Part shown: positions 33,831-44,680 of the stretch, piece after piece
Position numbering within the stretch: position 1 is the first letter of the stretch
Layout of the letters: each line of letters starts with the position of its first letter
Source of the DNA: Lunularia cruciata
Lineage: Eukaryota; Streptophyta; Marchantiopsida; Lunulariales; Lunulariaceae
Assembly: GCA_948567375.1 (NCBI GenBank)
Contig: OX419761.1
Location: forward strand, 21,614,243-21,678,242
Length of the DNA stretch: 64,000 bases
Reading direction: 5' to 3'
The notes under the pieces: generated by a model
Seen by the model: only the letters and a program-made list of their open reading frames with translations
Database searches by the model: none
Told to the model about the DNA's origin: nothing
Translations under genes and position numbers: made by a program

Positions 33831-34249
33831 TCCCATGATAGCAACAATCACCGCAATGTCAACTAATTGAAAGGCACACATAGAGTCATCTTGCATCACT
33901 ATCATGAAGTAGACTTAAGAGAAATTGATGGGACAATTTTTAGAGCAACAATTCTTGGTAGGAGTGTAAAATTATTCAAAAAAGGGAAAATATGGTTCTT
34001 TTTAAGACTTTCATGTTCTAAGAGATGAGATTGAGGATAAAGATGTTGATTCAGATCAATCTAATGATGATCAAAAGTGACATAGTCCATTTCAACTTGG
34101 CTTTTATTTGCATATGTTGACAATATGCAAGTCAAGAAGTTGTGAAATAGATTCCTTACTTATTGTAAAAACAATTTGGTCAATTTTCTAAAAGCTTCTA
34201 TAGTGAATCTAGTAGCAACTTATATGAGCTTGAAGTCACCTTTGGTCAG
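33831..34249 (+). other. D1 region after RNase H, no clear domain
   Basis: This should hold integrase in a complete element. I see no HHCC pattern or DDE core. Short stretches such as LRDEIEDKDVDSDQSNDDQK (near 34016-34078) are acidic and unremarkable. Integrase of D1 therefore appears deleted or decayed beyond recognition. Confidence 0.4.
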
Positions 34250-35180
34250 AAAGAGACCTTTAAAGATAGAACATACACTTCAAGGCCAATATATCTTTAA
34301 GTATTGGTCCAAATAGAGTGTGCTTTATCTCATTGAAAATGTCTTGTCAAGGACTTTAGACAAAGACCAAAATTATGGTCATTGGAGCTTTATAAGAGAA
34401 GTTATGGCTACCTAAAGGTGAACATTGGAGTGGGACTTTGCCATGATTTAATAACATCTGGCCATTGGACTTGAGCACACCATTGGATTAGGATAGATCA
34501 TTGAACTAGAATATATTGTGGTAGTTGGAGTTTTGCATTGTATTTGTATAAGTTATGGCTACTTGAAAGTGACCATTGGATTGGGGCTTTGCAATGATAC
34601 CATGACATCACAACCATCAAAGTCAAGATGTCATTGGAGTCAAGTAGACCATTTGAATATATTAGACACTATGAGGCAAATATCTCTATGGTTATCAGTC
34701 CAAATGAGGTGTGCTTGGTCTCATTAGAAGCATCTTCTCAATTGCTCTCTATATAGAGACCAAAATTGTGGTAGTTGGAGCTTTGTAGCAGACTTATTGC
34801 TACCCAAAGGTGATCATCAGAGTGTAAATTTGCCATGATACCAAAAGATCATAACCCTTGGAGTCAAATGACCACTAGAGTGGGACTTCATCATGGCACC
34901 ATGATCATCAGAGTCAAGTAACCACCAATTTGGGACTTCACCATCATACCATGATCATCAAAGTCAAGTGATCATCAAAGTTAGGGCAACCATTAGAGTG
35001 GAATAGGCCATTAGAGTAGAGCAAACACTTTGGGGCCAATATCTACATGGTTATTAATCCAATTAAGGTGTATTTATTTCATTAGAAGTGTTTTCTCATG
35101 GGCTTTCTATAAAAAACCAAATGCATAACATTAAGATCTTTGTAGTAGAAGTTAGAACCATATGAAAACACATGTATGTA
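34250..35180 (+). repeat. Degenerate repeats of about 350-400 bp, three copies or more
   Basis: A block containing, in order, GGCCAATAT, a GTCCAAAT-type segment, CTCATTGAAAATGTCTT, GACCAAAATT and GGTCATTGGAGCTTT starts near 34281, recurs near 34688 (ATGGTTATCAGTCC, GACCAAAATTGTGGTAGTTGG) and again near 35037 (CCAATATCTACATGGTTATT). A partial copy lies near 34516-34620. Between them are many short CATCA/AGTCAAG/ACCAT segments. I see no coding content. The copies are diverged, so the array is old. Confidence 0.65.
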
Positions 35181-35255
35181 CACATGTAACATGTAGGGTT
35201 GACACCTTTGATATGCCATAAAATTGCAATTGGACTTCCAACATGTTAGGCTATT

Positions 35256-36508
35256 GTAAGTGATTGCATGTCCACTTGTGGTGGTTGTGGGTAGCTCTTT
35301 ATCTAAGGCTTGAAGTTCTTTGTGATGGTTTTGGAAAGAATTATAGTATCAATATGGAGTTTACAAAAAATTTATTCAAGACTAACAAAGTAGTAGATAG
35401 GTATAATAAACACACCATGAGAAACACACACTTTCACACTCAAACTCTGATGCCCCAAAGGAGCACCTTCTCTTTATTATATAGGCAAAGCGGATCTCCT
35501 CCAATGAAGCTCCACCATAGGATTAGGTACATAGATAGGTGACATGTCAGCAAGCTCCACCCTTGGATTACTTACTTGGATGGGTGACATGTCGGTACTG
35601 GTCCTATCTGGTTGGTCAACAAGCTTTGACTGAAGGGAATCTTTTAGGGAATCTTCCTAAATGAATCTCAAAATCACGTGGGTGAGGTACCATTGGGAAG
35701 CTCTTGACAAGACAAAGCAAGGGGGGAGGGAAGGCCAGCCTTTCCTTTGTTGGGAATACTTTGCACATTTTCGAGGCCTAATTCATCCGTTTAGGCCTCC
35801 AAAATTGCCATCAAAGATTTCAAGCATATTTTGGTTCCAACTCTATTAGTAAAAGTCCCCTTTTGGTGATACCTCTTTCTGATCTATTCAGTCCATCCTG
35901 TGTAATATCCTTCCAGATGTTACCAATCCAATTCTCACCTTCAAATCATATGTCCAGCTATTGGTTCTAAGGTTTTCAAATTTATTTCGGTTTTCTGCCC
36001 TATTAGTAGAAGTACCCTTTTGGTGATACTGCTATCTGATCTTTTTTGACCATCATGTATAACATCATTCCAGATGGTACCAAACCAAATTTCACATCTA
36101 GATCATATGGCTAGCTCTTGGTATTACAATAGGCCAAATTAACCAAGAATTATAAGAATAATCTAGAAACATTTATGAAGTTTCTTGGTGCCTTCCAAAT
36201 ATTGGACAATATGTATGCAAAGTGGCAAATTCTTGGAAAAAGCTTCTTGGGAAGCTTCTTAGCTAGCTTAGCTTGCATCTCAAGTAGATGGTTTCTAAAG
36301 GGAAACTTCTCAAGAAACTTAGCTTGCACTCTAAGAAGATGACTTTAAGGAAGCTTCTTGAGAAGCTTCTCAGGAGCTTTGTATGTTCTCTATAAATAAA
36401 AAAAGCCTAAGCTTCCTAGGAATTTGGAATTTTCCTTCATTCAAGAGTCCCAATGTGATCTTTCACTCTGATCTTCTATTCTCCTATTTCTCTCCTTGGT
36501 CTTTTATA
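35256..36508 (+). repeat. Shared D1/D2 LTR, split by a C solo LTR
   Basis: The two outer pieces (about 35256-35401 and 36129-36508) together match the D1 5' LTR. The right end CTTTTATA at 36508 is followed by a decayed iMet primer site (TTATTGGAGCAAG near 36513-36525) and then D2 gag. It is therefore at once the 3' LTR of D1 and the 5' LTR of D2. The left limit is approximate. Confidence 0.55.
35402..36128 (-). mobile_element. C-family solo LTR, minus orientation
   Basis: This 727-bp solo LTR is flanked by the perfect duplication ATAGG (35397-35401 and 36129-36133). It is the reverse complement of the C 5' LTR at 43338-44077: for example GGTGACATGTCAGCAAGCTCC and the TGGTATTACA end. Its first base pairs have decayed from TGTAATA to TATAATA. 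It is inserted in the D LTR. Confidence 0.9.
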
Positions 36509-36969
36509 TTATTATTGGAGCAAGAATTGGATGGATAAAATTTATAGACCAAAAAATCCATTTCCCCTAAACCATTACGATTTTTGTGTCCATGTACTAT
36601 CCAAGCATCTTTTCATGTAGTTCATCATCTCACACTTTGGATAGGATTTTCTAAATGCAATCACCTTGTCCAATAAACCCTTGATACTTCCAATTGTAAC
36701 TTACAAAGAATGGTGGATGTGTTGCATCTACGTGTTACCTTAGATAATTGTAGGTAGTTTGATAGAGTATTAGCCACGGCAGCAATGCCTAATGCTATAA
36801 GTGCTATGAAGTAACAAATTGATCACCTTATTTGATTGTTGGGAGAAAAAGACCATCAACAACAAGAGCATGTAGAGAGAGTTATTTCAAGAAGGAGAAG
36901 AGTGAATCTAATTTCCAAAGTCCAAGGTCTTTGAAAGTAAGAATTTCTTAAGTGCAATGGAGAATTTTG
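36509..36969 (+). pseudogene. gag: D2 leader and gag 5' remnant
   Basis: After the decayed primer site, the sequence follows the D1 order: GAATTGGATGGAT, then the segment with TGATTGTTGGGAGAAAAAGAC and GTCTTTGAAAGTAAGAAT, close to D1 at 31035-31150. It stops at GGAGAATTTTG, where D1 continues to the capsid. A B LTR fragment follows. Confidence 0.6.
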
Positions 36970-37234
36970 TAATTAGTAACTTTGGTAATTAGTAACTTTG
37001 GTACGTAACTATTTCACAAGTATATAAACAAGGGGTGAGGAGGTACTCATCATCCTTTCATTTTGCAACTATCTCTCTCTCATTGAGTTCTCTAGTGAGC
37101 AATGTCTTGAGTATTGGAGTGTTAGTCTTGGAGGAGTATGATGGAGTTGGGGTTCCTTGCCTTCTTAGTCCATGGTGCGCTACCATAATAGCCATCAGAG
37201 GTTCATCCTGAGTGAGAGACAGGCCGGCTCACAG
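36970..37234 (+). repeat. 5'-truncated B LTR fragment with 16-bp duplication
   Basis: The last ~265 bp of a B LTR, ending GGCCGGCTCACA, lie between D2 gag and D2 pol. The first 32 bp are two copies of TAATTAGTAACTTTGG (36970-36985 and 36986-37001), present once in other B LTRs. The TATA box TATATAAA is kept near 37021. The D2 sequence equivalent to D1 31170-32480 is missing, so a deletion removed both D2 gag/protease and most of the B insertion. Confidence 0.85.
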
Positions 37235-38829
37235 GTCAAAAGCCTCATCAAGCAATTGTTGACCAGATAGTTCAAGAGTTTACATATGTGTTTTTGAATG
37301 ATTTTCCAAAGGGGTTACCCTCTTATCATATTATACTTTTCAAGATTGAGTCATTGCCAAGAAGTACTCCAATGAGTAGAACAATCTATTGGTTTTCACC
37401 AAAGGAGTTGGCAGAGCTTCAAACAACACTAATATAATTTTTGGTAAAGGATTTCATATGATATAGTACATCTCCTTGTAGAGCACTTGAACTATTTGTC
37501 CCAAAGAAGGATGGAGGATTTTGCTTTTATATTTATTTCCATGGCCTCAATAAAAAAATAGTGAAGAATGCATATCCTTTGCCTTAAATTGATGACTTGC
37601 TAGATCAATTAAGTGGAGCACAATACTTCTCCAAGTTGGATCTTCAAAGCGGCTATTGGTAAATTCCTTTTGATAGAAAGGATGTGCAAAAGACTACCTT
37701 TTGCACAAGGTATGAGCATTTTGAGTGGAGAGTTTTCCCTTTCAAGCTCACTAATGCTCTAATAGTCTTCATGGATCAGATGCACTAGGTCTTGGATGGA
37801 CTATTAGATCAATACATAGTGGTGTTCTAAGATGATATTTAATCTATAGCAAGATGAAGGTAGAACACACAAATCATGTACAAGAAGTCCTAAGATGACT
37901 ATGTCATTGGAAGTTTTACTACAAGAAGTCAAAGTGTTCCTTTTGGCAAAAGGAAGCTACCTTCTTGGATCATACAATCTCATTGGAGGGGATCAAGATA
38001 AAGAGGAGAAAATTAGGGCCAATATTGATTGGCCTACTCCAAAAAATACTATAGGAGTGTGGGCATTTAATGGATTGATAAGTTTTACCCGATGGTTCAT
38101 CCACTACTATGCTTATGTGGCTACAACATTGATTGATCTCTTGGAGAAGACCTCAAGCTTTCAATGGACCCCCAAGCATGAAGAAGCATTCAAGAAGTTG
38201 AATCATATGGTGTCTTCAAGACCTTTAACTATGTGGTCATCAACTACCTTGTGGGGTTGATTTTGATACTTCTAACTTTGCAATTGGAATTGTGTTGCAA
38301 TCAACATTGTTAGATGGGTTATATCCCATTGCCTTTGTGTCTCATTGACTAAACACATAGAAATGAATTACTCTGCTTGAGATCAAGAACAACTAGCAAT
38401 GGTATATACCACCAAGGTATGGAGGTATTATCTCTTGGAGAATAAAGTGATCATGCAAACCAATCAAAAACCTTTGTTATAAATATTGCATTTAGAGAAC
38501 ATGAGGAATCAACATCATCAATGGGAGGAACAACTATAGTTGTTTGACATCAAACTTGAGTACAAACCCCAAAGGTTCCATGTCTTTCTTGATGCCCTAT
38601 CATGATGACCTAATTTGAAGACTCTTCTTGAACCTCTCATCACAATAGCAATTATGATAATATCAATTGACTCAAAAGTCCAAATTGAGTTTAGGACCAC
38701 TTTACAAAAAGACCCTTTTTTTCAGATGGTACAAGTTCATCTTGCAACACATGACAAAGAATACACCACCTTCTCCTTCAAGAAAGGTCTTCTATTCTAT
38801 GAGAACCGGATTTTTGTGCTAGCTAAGGG
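37235..38829 (+). pseudogene. pol: D2 RT, RNase H and linker
   Basis: RT is easy to follow: [74 protein letters not shown] and a decayed catalytic segment VVFxDDI near 37825-37845. Connection and RNase H pieces follow (ANIDWPTPKNTIGVWAF, then KHEEAFKKLN, 37895-38260). The last stretch (38615-38829) reads DPFFQMVQVHLATHDKEY and LFYENRIFVLAKG, the linker before the integrase zinc domain. The gene is cut at 38829 by the A-prime solo LTR and resumes at 43251. Confidence 0.8.
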
Positions 38830-38884
38830 TGTGACAACCCGGCAAATATCACTTTTGCGGTAATCGGGTAAGTAAAGTTTGTTC

Positions 38885-39575
38885 TGTGAGCTGGCCTGTC
38901 TCTCACTCAAGATGAACCTTTGATGGCTATTATGGTAGCGCACCATGGACTAAGAAGGCAAGGAACCCCAACTCCATCATACTCCTCCAAGGCTAACACT
39001 CCAAGACTCAAGACATTGCTCACTAGAGAACTCAATGAGAGAGAGATAGTTGCAAATGAAAGGATAATGAGTACCTCCTCACCCCTTGTTTATATACTTG
39101 TGAAATAGTAACGCACCAAAGTTACTAATTACCATAGTAACTCAAGTTACTAGACTAAAAGTCAAGTAAAGTCAAAAAGTACAAAGGAATATCCATTCAC
39201 ATGGGCATATTTCCCTAAGCATGTGGTCTTATCTTGACCTAACCACTAAGTCAAGGATTCCTTCACATAGGCTATCCTTGGACTAAAGAAGAATCCAAAA
39301 CAAAAAGGCTTGCGGGCCCAAGAGTTCTCAACTCTTTCCTCAAAGCCAAACACCTAGGAATAATACCAAGTCAACACACTAAAATCCAAAATAGTGGTGC
39401 TCATCTTTTCTACTTCCTCTAAAGTAAGTTCCTCTCTATCTTAGCTATGACTAACTTTAGCTAACCATGACTAATATAGAACCATCCTTTATCTTATATA
39501 AATAATATCTCTTAAGTACTTGTAATACCAAGCTAAATATCACAATACTACACACATGCACAAATGGCTCTTATA
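38885..39575 (-). mobile_element. B-family solo LTR inside A-prime solo LTR 2
   Basis: This 691-bp LTR begins TGTGAGCTGG on the + strand and ends CTCTTATA, a decayed GTGTTACA. It is flanked by GTTC (38881-38884 and 39576-39579). No B internal sequence is present. The A-prime LTR resumes with TCTCGCAGAGATAC. Confidence 0.9.
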
Positions 39576-40322
39576 GTTCTCGCAGAGATACAATTCAGAA
39601 TTGGTCAAATACAAAGCAAAGTAACAATTTCAGTTCTTCTTGGTTGCGTCTTTAATCTCTCAAGTAGAAACCACACCCAAAAGAGAGTAACAAGCTCACA
39701 ATCTTGACAACTTGTCACAAATACACACTCCTTAATCACAACATAGCAAATTCTGTCCAAACAAATCTTTATTGTGATGATTTAAATTCTCCCGAAGATT
39801 GCACTTCATTTTGAAAACAACTTTGCCTTAGAATTGTGTTCCACCCCTCCACTGAAGGCACAACTGCCTTGATCAAAATTTCTTCACATCAACTTTGCAT
39901 TGCATTCACAAATGTAGAATACTACCAACAATACAATTCCTCACAGATCTGTCAAGGCACTGCTCCAATTGCACTTCACTCAAGATCACACACACAAAAT
40001 GAAGATCAAGGCTACGGAATTCAACATCCATAGACACACTGACTTGCACTTTGAAATTCTCCCAACACTCACAAACACAAACACATAATTGATACTTGGA
40101 ATCAAGCTAAAGTGACGAGCACTGAGAATAGCACTTCACTTTATCTATCTTCAGAAATATGAATACCAAACAACATTTGACTACAAATGCCTCCTTTAAA
40201 TAGGCAGAGCTCTTTAGCAGTTATCTAACAACTATACCGTTCTACAACAACTCTTCTAACCTATAGATCCGAACTGACAATGCACCTCTTCATATCTGCC
40301 TCTTCAAATCTCAAATCTATTA

Positions 40323-42828
40323 CTACTCCAATCTGATGTCTACTTCATCATCGGCTTTCAAACCCGATCCCTCGATAATTTCACCATCCTTGGGTCTATC
40401 TAATCCTACTCTTAACTCTTCTATTTCCACAATTTCTTCACTACAAACTATAATTGAGGTCATGGGCAATCCTCCTATCTCCTTATCTCCCAACCTACTC
40501 TTCTCTAATGTGTCAAATGACAAGTCCAAAGACACTTGAATTCCAACTTTTGCAACATTGTGTCTTTGTACGTCATGCACTTCCCTACAAAGTTTATCTA
40601 GTTCCATTCTAACCAGATCTAGTCTGAGACACACATTGTCTCCCACCTCTAACATCTTCCTATCTACACAATCTTGCAGCCAAATTAATAAATTATTCAA
40701 CTCTGTATCCTTTGCTTTTCTCTTGCGTGTCTCTTGCACCAACAACTTCAACTTGTGCAATCTTGCCTGCTCAAGTTTACCTTCAACTCTCTTGTGCTTA
40801 GCATTGCCTTGATTTCATTGACGACTCTGCCTACCTCATCAGCTTCTTCTACAACCATAAGCTTCTCCTTCTTCCTCTCTTCTTCCAATTCACTATGATA
40901 CATCTAGAGTTCATCTTCAAATTTGGCCTTCAATGCTTCCTTCTTCCTCTGATTCATAGAGATTTTCTCCTCTGCTACTTGCACCAATCCTTGCAACCGA
41001 TCTTCTTCTCTATTGTGCTCGGCTAACTCTTGTTGCCAAGCTTGATCTTCCTCCACTACCTTCTTCTTGAGACTCTCCAACTCCTGCTCCATTATTGTTG
41101 CAATTGCTTTCAAGTGAATTATCTCTACACGTTCATGTGCAAGTTCTTCTTTCAACACTACAACCAATGCAGTCATCTCTTTCAACTCCTCTTGACTCTT
41201 TACTAATTCCTCCCTGGTCACTTCAAAGTGCTTACTCCAAAGAACCTCCTCAACCCAAAGTTCTTTGACTTCCATCTCCACCCTCATTAACTTACTTCAC
41301 AACAACGAGGTTTCCTCCAAGTCTTTACTACTGCAAACTTGTTTGGCACTTTGAGATTGGCACTTACCATTTCCATCTTCTTTTGTTGTAGTATCATCAA
41401 CAATGGACATACTACCTTAGACAAATAGTCCACTCCTTTGCACTTTGCTTCATCGGCTTGGCCTTCGGGTTCTGACCACTCCACTTCTTGCACCTTGCTC
41501 CAAAGTCGCAATCTTTGTACCTTCAAAGTTTCTTCTTCTGAACTTTGTCCTCCTTCCAGAGTAACTTTACTGGGCCCCACTTCAAATGCAGTTGTAAAAT
41601 TCTTCCCCTTGGCAGGCCAGCGTTGTGCCATGCCTTCCTCTCCTTTCTTCTTCTCACTTCCTCATTCAATTAGGAGAACCTTGGGACTCGGCTTTTTGGC
41701 ATCGGTCATCGGCTTTCGTGTTTGCTAAACCTCTGCTTTGCCTTTGTTGTCACTGCTTGACTCCTCACTTCATAACATGAACTCCTCTTCCTCTCCCGAC
41801 ATGTCTTCCTTTGATCCAGTTTCTCCTTTTGACTCTTCTTCTGATTTTGGCATGGCTTCCTTTGTCCTTAGTACCACCGCCATTGGGTTAAGGTTTGGAA
41901 CCTTCTGGCTTGGCTCTCTTTCTAGCCCTTGGAAGGTCAATTGCTATGATTTTCTCCTTTCCACTCTTTTGGTAGTACTCATCTCCATCGCACACTCTCT
42001 CCATATAATATCACTCATCTACATCTGCTTCCTTTCATAAATCCGGATGAAAGTGCAAACGCATTTGATTTCATTCTTTCGAGGTTAGCAAGTTCAACCA
42101 AACATAAAAATGTGCTGCAAAGGGCACAAAGTAATGTGGTGGCATATCCATTCTCCATCCCAAAATCATCTACCCCACTCTCTGATGCAGACATTTTGCC
42201 CAATCTGTTGCCCTTCCCGCAAACATTTGGTGAAAGAACACCGCCTACTGCATAATAACATAGGTGGTTTGCTTTGGCTTGAACATCACCATCATCATGC
42301 TTACTATCTCTCTTTGCTTGGGATCTCTATAATTATCCACCTTACACTCATTTTTGGTGCAAGGTTGATTAAATGAATTCCTCACTTTGGTAGTCTCTTT
42401 TGAAGCATCACACTTCCGATAGAAGGTGTGCCTCCTACCTCTCCTACTTCTCTTCCTAAAACTACTCTCCAATCCACCTCTGTCCATCAAGCAGGATTGC
42501 CTCTCTTCCCCTTGTGCTTTGGTCCATCCTTGCAATTGCTTGCTACAATTTCTACCATGAAACTTGGAAAATTGAAGTTCCAGTTCCAAGCCAGGAACGT
42601 GATACAAAGTCTCATCAAGACTTTGATTCGTGCTATTACTTCTAATCTCTGAATTTCAAGCCCCCTCACCGCACTTTGCTTACTCATTTTTGGGGTAATC
42701 ATGTGCTTCCTCACCTTCTTCTTGTGGAAAATTGTTCTTGAGATCCTAACCCACTCCTCCTCCTGTGGATTTGCAATTTGCATTACTTCGGGTCTACTTT
42801 GAATAGGAACCGGCTAGCGACTGGACAT
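40323..42828 (-). pseudogene. U3-borne ORF remnant in A-prime solo LTR 2
   Basis: The minus-strand start is the ATG at 42826-42828. Collinear pieces at 42783-42487, 42607-42245, 41631-41287, 41287-40904 and 40760-40323 carry ITFLAWNWN, KNECKVDNYRDPKQREIVS and then the coiled coil to the final VDIRLE. The sequence is close to the other A-prime copy and distant from A1/A2. Stops and shifts break it in several places. It shows that the frame belongs to the LTR itself, since the element body is gone. Confidence 0.75.
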
Positions 42829-43250
42829 TGCTCTACTTCCTTGCACAACTTGTAATTTTATAGTCCTGTGCCGATCAATCATTCTTCAGTTTCTCCTCCT
42901 ATCCAATATCCGATTCAGTGAAGTTGGTTCCTGTCACTATCAAGGACTTCTTGATCCCGAGGTCATTACTTTCTTCCCGCGTACTTTCTTGATTGGACTG
43001 ACTCCAAAGAAGTTTGTTACAAGTTCTTCGGAACCGATCACGCTGCCTGATACAAAGTCTCTCCTTCTTCTTCTTCATCTTTGTGTCCTTGAGTTCTACT
43101 TCGTGTCTTGACCTGAGGTCGACTTCAGGTTTTACTTCAAACCGCCGCTTCTTCTTATTTCTTCCCGGGTTAGCTCTCTTTAGGCTCTATCCACATACTT
43201 CTTCACATTTTCCTAAATACTATTCCAAAACAAAAAATGTGGGTACCACA

Positions 43251-43337
43251 AAGGGTGATCTATGACTTGTGCACCTTCAAGAAGCCAATGACTTACCAAT
43301 CACTAGTCACATTGGTGTAGAAAAGACCTTGGATACC
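43251..43337 (+). pseudogene. pol: D2 integrase N-terminal fragment
   Basis: The frame reads LVHLQEANDLPITSHIGVEKTLDT, which has the histidine of the integrase zinc domain. It continues the D2 linker ended at 38829. It is cut at 43338 by element C. Confidence 0.7.
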
Positions 43338-44077
43338 TGTAATACCAAGAGCTAGCCATATGATCTAGATGTGAAATTCGGTTTGGTAACATCTAGAATG
43401 ATGTTATACATGATGGTTGAAATAGATCAGATAGAAGTATCACCAAAAGAGTACTTCTACTAATAGGGCAGAAACCGAAATAGACTTGAGAACCTTAGAA
43501 CCAATAGCTAGACATATGATTTAAAGGTGAGAATTGGTTTGGTAACATCTGGAAGGATGTTACACATGATGGACTAAACAGATCAGAAAGAGGTATCACC
43601 AAAAGGGGAATTCTACTAATAGAGTAGGAACCAAAATATGCTTGAAATCTTTGAAGGCAATTTTGGAGGCCTAAACGGATGAATTAGGCCTTGAAAATGT
43701 GCACATCCTCCCTCCCCAATGGAGTAAAGGCTGGCTTTTCCTTCCCCTGCTTTGTCTTGTCGAGAGCTTTCCAATGGTATCTTACTCACGTGATTCTGAG
43801 ATTCCTACAAGAAGATTCCCTAAAAGATTCCCTCCGGTCAAAGCTTGTTTGACCAACCAGATAGGACCTAGACCAGACATGTCACCCATCCAAGTAAGTA
43901 ATCCAAGGGTGGAGCTTGCTGATATGTCACCTATCTGTGTCTCTAATCTTATGGTGGAGCTTCCTTGGCGGAGATCCTCTTTGTCTATATAATAAAGAGA
44001 AGGTGCTCCCTTGGAGCATCGATTGTTTGAGTGTGCAATCTGTGTTTTCTCTCTTCTCTTGTCCTCGGAGTATTACA
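43338..44077 (+). repeat. C 5' LTR
   Basis: The LTR starts TGTAATACCAAG and ends GGAGTATTACA, with a TATA-like CTATATAATA near 43985-43994. A reverse-oriented copy is the solo LTR at 35402-36128. Confidence 0.9.
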
Positions 44078-44078
44078 A

Positions 44079-44094
44079 TGGTATCAAAGCAAGG
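44079..44094 (+). other. C primer-binding site, tRNA-iMet
   Basis: TGGTATCAAAGCAAGG begins two bases after the LTR. It matches the plant initiator-methionine primer site with one change in the first 12 bases. Confidence 0.9.
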
Positions 44095-44680
44095 TTTTTA
44101 GTCCAAGAGAGTGGATCACCCCTCTTGGAATAGCACAAACTACTGAAACTGAGTAATTTGAGGTGGAGAACATAGAGTAGTTGCTAGACTTAGGAAGGAC
44201 TTTAGAGAGCGGATGGGATGGATGCACCGGGAGGCCAATTTTCCGCACCTAGCTTTCTATTCTCAAACCCATTCCACATCAAGGTTATGTATATATAGCG
44301 TGAGTAGATGAGGGTATCGCTAGTTTATCACTTTGGCGTAGATTTCATGGACAGAGTGATGAACTCACCAAACCCGGTGATTCTACCTGTGGTGATATAT
44401 GACAGAGAGTGGGATTTGACAATCTACATTCTATTATGATAAAATGGATATGAATGTCCCAAATTCTCTCTTTTTCAACACTCAAGTAGAAATTTGTTAT
44501 GTAGTGAGGCCAAAATTGATATTTAGAGATTTTGTGGTTAGGAATTTTGGTGAGGAGTATTATCAACAAGTGATAGCTTATGAGGTCCCAATGGTAGTTC
44601 CGATAGTTCGTGTGCCTTCTAGAATGATTATATTGACTCTATATTGAAGTAGACATTAGAAATTGAGTGTTGCAGGAACC
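44095..44680 (+). other. C leader
   Basis: About 590 bp lie between the primer site and the gag ATG. The short frame 44444-44647 contains a run resembling a capsid or leader peptide (VRNFGEEYYQQVIAYEVP), but it has no family I recognise. It may encode nothing. Confidence 0.4.

Larger units (their letters stand above)
30411..36508 (+). mobile_element. Element D1, decayed gypsy element with iMet primer site
   Basis: D1 has an LTR ending at 30980 (CTTTTACA), a tRNA-iMet primer site, decayed gag with a knuckle, RT and RNase H, and a second LTR copy ending at 36508 (CTTTTATA). The second LTR is split by a C-family solo LTR at 35402-36128. The left end of the LTR is uncertain and the coordinate 30411 is approximate. 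The second LTR also serves as the 5' LTR of D2, whose primer site and gag follow at 36509. Confidence 0.6.
38830..43250 (-). mobile_element. A-prime solo LTR 2, split by a B solo LTR
   Basis: Flanked by the perfect duplication AAGGG (38825-38829 and 43251-43255), this solo LTR in minus orientation runs on the + strand from TGTGACAACCCG to GGGTACCACA. Without the inserted B LTR (38885-39575) it is about 3.73 kb, as long as the other A-prime copy. It carries a broken U3 frame (40323-42828) and a TATA-like TATTTAAA near 40196-40203 on the minus strand. It is inserted in D2 pol. Confidence 0.93.
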
